The notes below the pieces were generated by a model that was not told the origin of the DNA, did no database searches, and saw nothing but the letters and a program-made list of their open reading frames with translations. 64,000 nt of DNA from Palaemon carinicauda (taxonomy: Eukaryota > Arthropoda > Malacostraca > Decapoda > Palaemonidae), in NCBI RefSeq assembly GCF_036898095.1, contig NC_090735.1:3204978-3268977 (forward strand). Reading direction: 5' to 3'. A program made the position numbers and the translations under genes. Position 1 is the first letter of the stretch, and each line of letters starts with the position of its first letter. This document shows, piece by piece, positions 1 through 11,200 of the stretch.

Positions 1-41
1 CATATGCAGCTGATGCTACTATCTGCAATAATTCCATCTCC

Positions 42-212
42 CTTATGTAGATCTGGGATTGCTGAGTCTCTCAACTGTCTGGCCCTCCTTGGTCCTAGCT
101 TGGGTGGAGAGGAGGCTTGGGAGCTGATCATAGGTATATATGGTTAGCCTCTAAGGCATTGTCCTGCTTGATAGGGCAATATCACTGTCCCTTGCCTCTG
201 CCATTAAACATA
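42..212 (+). repeat. tRNA-SINE body, 5'-truncated copy
   Basis: The segment from 'ctggccctccttggtcctag' through 'ggcattgtcctgcttgatag' to 'cactgtcccttgcct' is about 80% similar, by eye, to the reverse complement of the fuller SINE at 4483-4805. It lacks the tRNA-like head. Confidence 0.65.
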
Positions 213-1640
213 TAAACCTAAGATTGATGCAATTATGGGGTATGAAGTTGAACCCTTCAATGTATGATTGTAAGTAGTTCGAGGACAATGTGGCTCCTCG
301 ACATCCAGATCTCTATATTGATAGTTTCTTCAACTCTGGCCTGTATGATTCCTTTAAAATTTCAAGTGTGATTCTTGATTCCAAATTTACTTCTGAGAGA
401 CACATTGTCTGTTTCTTCTTCAATTCCGCAAAAGTGGAAGTCTTTGAAGATTTTTTGGTGACCAATCTATTCTGAAGTGTTTTAATTATTTCATTCTATC
501 TTGTTTGCTTTTATTGGTATTAGCATTAACATTGTCTAACCATGAATTAGCAATCATTGTCGTTCATGTAACAGTGAAGCTTCATACAAAGTCTCCCTGG
601 GTAATTAACAAGTCTCTTAAAGGCAGTTCTTCAACTCCAACACATACTGGTAGTAGCTACATACTTCACTGTCACAATCCCATCTATAAATTAGAATTTG
701 TGTAAGTCCTTTCAATGTACCCCGATATAAATGCAATTTTTCAGAAATTATTATACACAATAGACTCCTGTGCTAAATTCATGAATTGATTTTCAAAGTC
801 CTCTTGTACAGTGCTGTCTCTTGTCACCAGTCACCATGCTCTATAAATTTCAATTATATAAATCCGTGATAAATTTTAATTTAAAAGTTCCTTTCCTCTC
901 ATTATTGGTTCTCTTTCATTGCTTGAACATGCTGGAATCCTTCTGATGGGCTATTTAGAACTCCTGTTTCCACATAAGGACTCCTTGAAGCTACTGTCAG
1001 TGGCTTGATACTGTTTCAATTTCACTATGATTTTGGCCTGGTGCTCACCCAGTCTCAGCATCTTGTCCCAGATATAGCCATTCATCATTCTCCTTTGGCT
1101 TGTCCTTTTGGTTGCCTGTGCACACCGATCTCTCAATTACTTTAGCTTCAGCCTCTCTGGATATTTTGCACTTATGCACTTAGAATATTTCCAAGAAAAA
1201 ATAATCAATCAGATATCAAGGTATAGCATACAGTTCTCTCCTATAGTAATGTGAATCTGTAACTATTTGTTCATCCACTAATATGTGTATGACTTCTGCT
1301 ATGCTAGAACGGCAGTTAGGAGGCCAATGAGGTACTGTAGTTATCTCTATCACCAGATGACAGAAAGCCCAGCCTACCTGTCAATCGACTAGATACTTAC
1401 TTTTGACTTTGGCTGCATATAATACACACACTCTTGCTGCCTCTCAAATTTTAGCAGTTTGAAATTTTTTACCTTCTCTTTCTAGATAGATAGACAAGTG
1501 ACCAGACATCCTGTTGTGCTTGGATAAAGCTGGATAACTTATATGAAAATTACAAGGATATACAGTTTTTCACATAAGCTGCAAATGTTTGACAGATTTA
1601 TGTGCAAACCTGCCATTAACCTCATCATCCTTGTACCTTT
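213..1640. other. AT-rich stretch without supported gene
   Basis: Only short open frames of random-looking composition. No splice-coherent coding signal or clear repeat structure was seen. Confidence 0.5.
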
Positions 1641-1644
1641 TGCA

Positions 1645-2150
1645 GGTGGTACGACTGTTCGCAGTCGTACCCTCACTATGAGTGGCTGTATGACAGCTAC
1701 CTTAACCTAAAGGAAGTTGGTCTTTCTAGGGCTATTGCTGGTACTCTGTCGGCAGTAACAAGTCTTTTTGCCAATGTCAGCATTTCTAAGTCTAGCCCTC
1801 TTCCTCAGTGGGAGCATTGTCGTTGAGTTTTCAATACCTAGAGCCCAAAGAATTCTAGCAAGAAGCGTGTGAACTCCTCCTCTGCCTTGTCTTTGCTCGA
1901 TTCTTCAGATGCTATTAAGGAAATCTTAAAAAGATGTTATTGAAGAGATCTAGGAAGACAGGAGACACACGTCTCCAAACGATCTCTCCAAGCGTAGGCA
2001 TGCGAGAGACTGCGCAGCACAGAGAACCAACCCAGACTGGGGAGGCATCTAGGTATGCAGTACGAGGCTTACGCTTCCATCACTGCTGCTCAGTCTCGTA
2101 CTGAACCTAGTGCATGCAGTCTGTCGGAATGATGGGATCAGCCATTCTCT
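1645..2150 (+). other. Coding-like retroelement remnant, possibly gag
   Basis: From about 1650 one + frame stays open for about 60 codons with protein-like composition (SYPHYEWLYDSYLNLKEVG). It then continues in pieces with Ser-rich and basic text before breaking up. GC content is higher than the flanks. I do not recognise the family; a decayed DIRS or LTR gag is the best guess. Confidence 0.3.
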
Positions 2151-2159
2151 GCCTCTTTT

Positions 2160-4482
2160 CAGGATGTTCAACCCTTTTGTCAGTTATTATCTATCCTAAT
2201 CTCTCTTTTAATATATCCCTTATACAATGTTGCATCACATTTTTCTGCTGCCTTTTGCATGCTCTCTTTTAGCAGTTTCAATATTTTCGTATTTGTTCAC
2301 CTTTTTCTTTACACTCCTATTTGATCTAATCTACAGTATCATACTTTATGTTGTTATTCTATTGGGTTTCTGTGTTTAACATCTTCATTGTTATCATTTC
2401 TAGCCAAACTGCAAACCTAGTTGAAAAAACAAAATGCTACAAGCCAAAGATTCCCAACAATATAAATAAGAATGTTAAATACATATAAAATCTAAACTAC
2501 TGTACAAAACAAAGTTTATGTTAACCCGCCCAACTTATAAGCATTTCCACCAATTTGTACCTCTGAAGTTTCACTATATTCTTGATTACACTCATTCCAA
2601 TAAAATCAATTTTTGTCTCAATTTTCACTGTCGTATGTTATCCATTTCCATCTGGGTTTCTTGAACAACTAGCTCAGCAGTTATGGCAATGGTATTATTT
2701 CAATTGTTTCCCCTTTTCAGTTTCTATAACTGTTCTTTTGTACCAATATAGGTTTGCTCCTACAGTATCAATACACCGTCTAATCATTGTTATCACACAT
2801 TTGCAACTACCCCTTGATAACCTTTACCAGCATTTGTTTTTCTTCTGTTCTACAGTTTACATATTGTGGTCTCTATTCTGAGGACACATTCTTTGGGGGT
2901 TAAGGAAAGTACTAACAAAATAAAATATTAAAATCCAAAGTAAACTTTTATTTAAGAAGCAACAGCTATCTACTCTTAAACCTAACCAAAGCTTATTTCA
3001 CTTGCTATTCAGAGTATCCAAGTTTAACAATGGCTTAATTAAAAAGGAAACATAAATAAAAGGCGAGTGTGGATTTGAAGAGTATCCAATTAAAAGGCAA
3101 CATCTGGGAATGTATTAATGGGACTCCTACTTATTTTTGTCTAGTATCTGTGGTAGAATCACTAAGGGTTGTAATACATATTTCATTTTGATGAATTGTA
3201 CCTATCCTTTTACAACATAAGGGAGCCAACTGCTAAAACAATTAAAGCTATGAAATAATCTTTTCACATTTTTACGTTATTTCCACGAATGAGGTACTCA
3301 ACAAAAAACATCGTCGTAAAATCATAAAGGAATCCCCATCATAATTGCAACAATTAAGAAATATGATGCAATTTTAGTCAGTACTATACAATATTGTTTT
3401 CTTGATCTAAAATTGTGGTGTATGCTCTGTTTTTATACAGATATCAGGCCATATTCTAATACAGACTTTTTCTAAACTGGGCAACCACTTTAAAACACTA
3501 TTACACTGACCGCAAATGTGAAGCCTGGTCATAATACAAAAATAGTATTTTATGATTTACAATATATATAGCTAAGGTACTTTTCAAGACAACATTCATT
3601 ATGGTTTCAGTTGCATATAAAATTACATCAAATAAAAATAATTTATACAAAAAATTTAGAATAAAAAAATAGTTCTAAATTCTCTAAAAAAATATTACAT
3701 TTGTCTTTTACAACTTATGTCTTTCATTTAAACTATTAACTTGTAAATATGTTTCCCTAAAGTAAAGAAAAACCCTCATACCGTTTACGACGACTGTCTG
3801 TGACCAAAATCGTAAGTGTTGTACAATATAGTATATCACATCTACCAAACTTTGTTCTGTAGACTTGAATTATAGAAAAGCAGCAAACACCAGTTGTTTA
3901 GTAATCCAGTTTAAAATTACTATTACACATGAATGATTGCAACTCCTTTCTTTTATAGTCAGGTTTAATACTGCATGAATATACAGTTGGTTGGTATGTT
4001 AGTATCCTCACTGCATAAATTGTATTTCAACAGACTAATATCACAGAGCTAGACATAAGATGAGTTCTCTTGACGAGTTCTCTTGTAGTTTGTCTAAATT
4101 CTCATCTGGTCAATGTCTTCAACTGTGAAGTTTTTTCATAATATTTGGGCCTTTCTATTACTTCAACTTTTACTAATTTATCAATTAATTTCTATTCTTT
4201 TTACATCATATACATAAACCATCAAGAACTTTGATACCTCATCAATAGCACATAATATTTTTATATGGAACATTTTACAAAACATACAGAACTATCTAAT
4301 TACATTCTGTTTTTTTCCTGATTTAAGACATGACTAGTTTCTTGCAAAGATAAAAAAGAATATTTCAAAATAAAAAAAATGACAATCTATTCAGTAACTA
4401 GGGAAATGCTTTGGAGCTACCTAAATAGCTATAGGATTAGCTTTAAATATTACAGGGTTTACAGGTTTAAAGGTTTAAAGGT
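2160..4482. other. AT-rich non-coding stretch
   Basis: Low-complexity A/T sequence. The only feature of note is the AATAAA candidate at 2952-2947 on the minus strand. No coding frame with support. Confidence 0.5.
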
Positions 4483-5181
4483 CACTCATAAATGGCACAG
4501 GCAAGGGACAGTGACATTGCCCTAGCAATCAGGACAATGCCCTAGAGACTGACCATATATGATCAGCGCCTAAGCCTCCTCTCCATTCAAGTTAGGACCA
4601 GGGAGGGCCAGGCAGTGGCTGCTGATGACTCAGCAGATAGAGCTATAGGCTCCCCCAAACCCCCCAACCTTAGCTCACAAGGATGGTAAGTTTGCAGACA
4701 CTAATGGCACTAACAAGTCTGAGCGGGACTCGAACCCCCGACTGGCAAACACCAGGCAGACGTTACCAGTCAGGCCACAGCAACATTTGGGAGTGACTGG
4801 CTCAGCTACCTAGTTATAACATAATAATAATTACGTAAAACTAAATAAAACCAACCCTGAAAACATTTTAAAACCAATTCTACTTGAAACTTGAATGTAA
4901 TTTACACCAGTCTGTAAATTAGCTCCACCTGTAAAATTCTACTCAACTACCATCTCCCTTCCCGTAATTAGTCGATCTTATCACATATCCAACAAATCTC
5001 ATGTGTATAAAAGTAGAATATACAGATGTGTCTTTACTATAATATATACACGGTAGTAAAGGCACTTTGAAGCAAAGGTAACAAAAGAACATTCGGGAAG
5101 TTGTACAAAAGTTACAACCCTTCATTTGCTTATCACTCACACAATCTTGTATTTCAACAATGCTATATGCAATTGGATTTC
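2947..5181 (-). other. Candidate HAUS6 3' UTR
   Basis: AT-rich sequence after the stop with no supported coding frame. The first canonical AATAAA I found on the minus strand is at 2952-2947. If it is used, the 3' UTR is about 2.2 kb and includes the SINE at 4483-4805. This is inference only; ATTAAA variants nearer the stop (for example about 3968-3963) are alternatives. Confidence 0.3.
4483..4805 (-). repeat. tRNA-derived SINE, near full length
   Basis: On the minus strand the 5' head (about 4790-4727) holds an A-box-like TGGCCTGACTGG and a B-box GGTTCGAGTCC, as in RNA polymerase III promoters of tRNA-derived SINEs. The body that follows matches the copy at 42-212. The head has no credible cloverleaf acceptor stem, so this is not a functional tRNA. 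Confidence 0.75.
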
Positions 5182-5237
5182 TCAAAACTGTTCAAAATCC
5201 TCCATTGATGTATACAACAGACATGAATCACTCTCAT
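5182..5237 (-). CDS. HAUS6: HAUS6 exon 15, terminal coding exon with stop
   Basis: Acceptor CTGTATTTTCAG; phase 1 in completes an Asp codon and gives ESDSCLLYTSMEDFEQF then TGA at 5184-5182. It brings the CDS to a multiple of three. The acidic end fits the exon 12 and 13 style. An alternative last exon is possible because this one is short and poorly conserved in the family. Confidence 0.65.
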
Positions 5238-8200
5238 CTGAAAATACAGAAAATATTTTAAAATAGAGAACAGTACATATGTTTAAGAATATCCTGAATA
5301 TCCTACTGGAAAAAAGCTGTATCAACCCATGAACAATGTAGAGATTGCTTTTATAAGAAAATCTGAGCAAATAAGGCAGTAGGCCTAACTATATAGATTG
5401 TAAAATTTAAAATCCCTTAAATTAAATCTAAATATATGGTTAATATGGAAATAGAAGTCTTTCTACATGCAAATACAGATGGTACCCAACTTGCAAATAT
5501 TCGGAGATACAATCATAAATCCAACTGAAAATAAAAAAGATAAAGAAATATGACAAATTCATAGATAATTTGTATTTTTCCTAACTATACAAACCTTAGC
5601 TATTTACATACATACATACATACATATACCAAGGCACTTCCCCCAATTTTGGGGGGTAGCCGACATCAACAAAGAAACAAAAACAAAAAGGGGACCTCTA
5701 CTCTCTACGTTCCTCCCAGCCTAAAAAGGGACTCAACCGAGTTCAGCTGGTACTGCTAGGGTGTCACAGCCCACCCTCCCACATTATCCACCACAGATGA
5801 AGCTTCATAATGCTGAATCCCCTACTGCTGCTACCTCCGCGGTCATCTAAGGCATCGGAGGCAGCAGCTATTTACATGGGGTAATTACTTCATCGTAGCT
5901 GAATGACGAGCCATAAAAGTTTTAACGAGGGTTTACTACCACGCCGTTAGTTAGTGGGGGGTAGGGAGGGGTAGCTAGCTAAACCCCCCCCACCACACAC
6001 ACACACACACTGGTGAATGCTTCACTTTGCTTAGAGGTAGGACTTATCTTGGGGGACAGGGCTGGCGGGCACATATGTGTAAATAGCTAAGTTTTGTATA
6101 GTTAGGAAAAATACAAATTATCTACGAATTTGTCATTTGTTCCGTAACTGAAATACAAACCACGCTATTTGCATGGGGTGACTTAACCCTTAGGAAGGGC
6201 GGTAAGTACCCTGCCATACTGGCTTTGGCTTGCCCGGGGACCCCAACCTCGAGTGTGTAGGAACTCAAGAAGTAAGGGGTCCCTGCTCCTCGCTGACAGC
6301 TGTGAAACTGCTGCGGCCTACGTATGCTGTGTGTGAAGGTGAGAAGTGACTCGTCCTAGGAAGTTGACCTGGAGTTCTTCAGATGGAAATCTAGGCTAGG
6401 ACTCTCCCAATACCACCTCGTCAGGGTATGGGGACATGACAGTATTACATCTTAATACTAGGAACACAAGGGAGCATGGCTTACCTGCAGAGGTTCGAGG
6501 TCAGCTGTGCAGAGAACCCAGGATGCTGCTTTCTCCAAGGGAGGAGAGGATGAAGAAAAGAATAAGGGCCAGGCAGATCTTTTCATTCACGCAGACTAAA
6601 ACCGGGTAACAATGCCCTCAACCTTCTGCTACTTGTCCAATAAAGAGCCTGAGGTTAGACCAGCTGTTGTGCAGCCACCACAGGGCCGATAGAAAACGTA
6701 TCGAGCCTCCTGTCTTGCAGGTCGTGGGCCGTGAAGGTGGTCTGACGCTTCCACACCCCAGCTTAAAGGACCTGCGTCACTGAAAAGTTCTTCTTGAAGG
6801 CCAGGGACGTAGCCACGCCCCTGACGTCATGCGCTCTAGGGCGACGTGACGGAGGAGGGTCAGGATTCAAGGCCAGATGTATTGTTTTGTGAATCCAGGC
6901 CGAGATGGTATTCCTGGTGACCTTCAGACAACCTCAGACTCCTAACTGGGCACAGTAGGAGATGGTCTGGGTCATCTGTTACAGAATGGAGACTCGAAAC
7001 CCGGAAGGAGTCGAACCGAGGGTCCAGCACTCCCGGGTTCTGAGTCTTGGCAACAAACTCAGGGACGAAGCTGAACGTTACCTCCCCCCATCCCCTTGAA
7101 TGGGCGATGTCGTACGAGAGACCATGAAGCTCACTGACTCGCTTGGCCGAGGCCAAAGCTAGCAGGAAAACCGTCTTCCAGGTAAGGTGGCGATCAGAAG
7201 CATGGCGTAATGGTTCATAGGGAGGTCTCTTCAGAGACCTGAGGACTCGAACCATGTTCCATGGAGGAGGTCTCACTTCCGACTGAGGGCAGGTAAGTTC
7301 ATAACTCCGTATGAGAAGGGAAAGTTCCAGCGAGGAAGAAATGTCCATTCCTTTAAGCCTGAAGGCAAGACTTAAGGCTGAGCGATAGCCTTTCACTGCC
7401 GAGACTGAAAGGCGCATTTCCTCCCGCAGATAAACGAGGAACTCCGCTATTGCTGGTAAAGTGGCATCAAGGGGAGAGATACCCCTTCCACGACACCAAC
7501 CACAGAAAACTCGCCACTTCGCCTGGTAGACTCCAGCGGATGATTTGCGCAGGTGGCCAGACATCCTGTTCGCAACTTGTTGCGAAAATCCTCTCTCTGT
7601 GAGGAGATGCTGGATAGTCTTCAGGCGTGAGGTCAAAGCGAAGCAACGGCTTTGTGGTAGATGTTGGCGTGTGGTTGTTTGAGTAGCTCGTGACGTGGAG
7701 GGAGCTCCCTCGGAACCTCCATGAGGAGTTGCAGAAGGTCCGGGAACCACTCTGCGTGATGCCATAGCGGAGCTATCAGGGTCATTGAGAGATTGACCGA
7801 TGTTCTGGTCTTGTTGAGTACCCTCCTCATCAGACAGAACGGGGGAAAGGCGTACACATCGACGTTGTCCCACCGTTGTTGGAAGGCATCCTGCAAGAGA
7901 GCCTTGGGGTCCGGGACTGGGGAGCAATACAGCGGGAGCTTGGTGTTCAGCGCCGTAGTGAACAGATCCACCATCAGGGAACCCCACAAAGTCAGGCCTT
8001 TGTTGGCTATCTGAGGATCCAAAGACCACTCGGTACTCACTATCTGCGTCGCTCTGCTCAGACTGTCGGCGAGCACATTCCTTTTGCCTGGAATGAAGCA
8101 AGCAGCTAGTGAAATCGAGTGGACTTCGGACCATCTCAGGATCTCTACTGCAAGATGGGATAGCTGTTCTGAAAAGGTACCTCCCTGCTTGTTGATATAA

Positions 8201-11200
8201 GCCACTACCGTGGTGTTGTCGCTCATCATCAAAACAGAGTGGCCCGCCAGGACTTGGTGGAACTTCTGGAGTGCCAGGAACACGGCCTCCATTTCTAGCA
8301 GGTTTATGTGAGGGTACTTTTCTGATTCTGACCACAGGCCTGAGGTCCTGTGGCTCAGAACGTGGGCCCCCCACCCTTTGTTTGATGCGTCCGAGAACAG
8401 CATCAAATCTGGGGGAGGGACGAGAAGATCCACTCCCTTTCATAGGTTCTCGTCCGCCACCCACAACCGGAGGTTCGTCCGTTCCGCAGTGCCCATAGGG
8501 ATCAAAGTGTCCGGGGAGTCGTGGCCTTGACTCCACCGGGACTTGAATCGCCACTGGAGAGATCTCATTCTGAGGCGACCGTTGGGAACGAGACGGGTCA
8601 GGAAGGAGAGGTGGCCAAGGAGACGAAGCCACGATTGGGCTGGGAGTTCTCGATTGAGGAAAGGTCTCGCGACCTTCCTCAGCCTTGCTATCCTGCCGTC
8701 TGATGGGACGGCTTTGTGGAGATTGGTGTCTATGACCATGCCTAGATATACCAGTTTCTGAGAGGGCTGCAAGGAGGACTTCTCGAGATTTACCACGATC
8801 CCTAGATCCTGGCAAACTTTGAGGAGCTTGTCTCGGTGGCGAAGAAGGGTTGCCTCCGAGTCCGCTAGGATCAGCCAGTCGTCCAGATAACGAAGGAGAC
8901 GGATGCCGATCCTGTGAGCCCACGAAGAGATGAGGGTGAATACTCTGGTGAACACCTGAGGTGCTGTGGAGAGACCGAAGCACAGCACCTTGAACTGGTA
9001 GATCTTGTTGTCTAGGCAGAATCTTAGGTACTTCCTTGAAGACGGATGGATTGGGATCTGGAAGTCTAGTGGTTTCACCGCAAGTCTGACCGTGTCTGCC
9101 GTCTCCATGCTGAACGGAGTCTGCTTGACAAACCCGTTCAGGGTTGAGAGGTCGATGACTGGTCTCCAGCCTCCAGACGCCTTTCTCACAAGAAGGAGTC
9201 GACTGTAGAAGCCTGGGGACCCGTCTACAACCTCTTGGAGAGCGTCCTTCTTCAACATGGTCTGGACTTCTGCCCAAAGGGCTTGCCCTTTTGCCGATCC
9301 CATGGCAAAAGAGCTCAACGACACAGGATTCCCTGTCAGGGGAGGTAGAGAGGCTGTGAACGGGACACGATAACCTAGAGTGATCACAGAGATCGTCCAG
9401 GCATCTGCCCCGAGTTGCTGCCACCTTGTCGCGCAACTTTGTAGGCATCCCCCCACTGGTGGACATGCAGGGGGATTGCCAACGCTAGCGTTTTCAGCCT
9501 CGGCTGTTACCTTTAGGATTCTTGCCTCCCCTGGAGGACTTCTTGCTCCTTCTGCTCTTGGCAGGAAAGGGCTTAGACACCTTTGGCTTTGCTGCAGTAG
9601 TCTTCTTCGTGTCCTTAGCTGGACGGGGCTGCTGAACCGCTGGAGGTTTGTAGGGCCTCGATGTCAGGGACCTGTGGATGAGGGAATCCTGGTTGGATTT
9701 CCTCCACCTCTCAGCGGTGAGCTCTACGACCTTAGGCTCAAACAGACTCTTACCGAACACGGAGGAGTGTCTGAGCCTGCTAACCTCCGAACTGGGGACC
9801 TTCTAGTGGAACCTCTCGGCCACAGCGTCCCGACGTTTGAGAATCGTATTGGCCCACAAGCTCGAGACTTGGTGGGCCAGAAACTCAATGGTCCGTGTGC
9901 CCGAGAGTAAGAAAGTCTCCAGCGCCTTCCTGGTGCTTTCTTTGGAGAGGTCCTCGGACTGCACCAGGATGCCCAGAGACCCCAGCCAGATGTCGAGCCA
10001 CGAAGTTGCCTGCATGGCACACTTGGTGACTTTCTCCTGGCTCAAGATTTCAGTGGCTGAGAAGGACACGTGCCGGTTGGAGAGTCTCTCAAGAGGGACT
10101 CCCCCTGTGAGTTCTTCCACAGAGTGGTGCAACGGAAGACTCAGACAAGACTCCTCAAGGATCTTGAAGTACCTCCTCTGATGGACTCGAGGAGGAGGGA
10201 GGAGCTTGTTACCGGCACTCGATCTGCTGGAGGAGGCAAGCTCAGAGAGCTAGCACTCTTCATCCCCTGAGACCAGGGCAAAGCTGCACTGGCCCTAGAG
10301 GGTTTCTGGGTGCCATAGACGCGGTCCAGGACCGTGTCCTTACCTTCACGAGGGGGAATCTCAGGGTCTGGGATCCCATTGAGGTTCCTTATGAGGGTCA
10401 GGACTTGCCAGAAAGCATGTTCTGACTCCTGGTGCTCTCCTCCTGAAGGACTGGCAGCGAAGTCTCCCGTCCCCAGTGGCTCTTCCTGGGGGGATACATG
10501 GACATCCTCGGCGGCTCTAGACGGTTCCTGCCTGATCCTTGCTGACGATTTGGGAATCGTCTTAGAGTCCTTAGGCTTCCTCCTGGGTGGGATACAGGAC
10601 TCGAGCAACAAAGGGGGTAGGCTCTTCTCCACCCCTGGACGAGACGAGTTCTCAGGGAGAGGCGGCGCTTCCCCCATTGGTGCGATGGGGGAACGGTCCG
10701 GCTCATCCGACTCTCCTGATGATGAGTAGTCCTCATCCGCAGGGGAGGGAGAGAAAGTCTGGGGGGGAGAAGGAGCCTTGCGCAAGGACCTGCGAGGAGA
10801 CAATATAGGCCTCGGAGAAGTTTCCACGGGAGAGACTCCTCTCTTCCTCTTCAGGGGGGAGGAAGCTGCCGCTGGTTTGTGACCCCTGTCAGAGAGGGCG
10901 GGCTTAATCGTCTGCACAAGAGCTCTGACTAGGGTGCCGAACCAGGGCAGCTGGCTGACAGTCGTGCTGTCAGACACCCCCTCTGGAGGGAAGGGGATCG
11001 TGCGATCCCTAGGAGGAGTCGACAAATGTGGGTTCGCCTGTGGGGCTGTAAGGAAAGTCCCTAGACCTGTCCGGGAAACGCCCCTCCTCCGGCGAGTGCG
11101 CTGGTCTGCACTTGCGGGGAGGGGAACGAGACGAAGAACTGTCCGCCTGGCGGCGCTCGCGCTGGGGGTCGCGTGACAGGCCCTGGTCAGGGTCGCGCGT

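Noticed and set aside
2582..2881. A 99-codon + frame with hydrophobic composition
   Set aside because: T-rich sequence yields Phe/Leu/Val by chance. No start context, splice partners or family resemblance.
4727..4790. A functional tRNA gene on the minus strand
   Set aside because: A- and B-box matches are good, but no proper acceptor stem is formed and the sequence continues into a repeated SINE body.
7650..9466. The N-terminal two thirds of an 868-codon minus frame (6860-9466)
   Set aside because: It is out of frame with the RT-RNase H frame over the same DNA, which carries all the RT and RNase H motifs. Only its last ~260 codons are real (YR).
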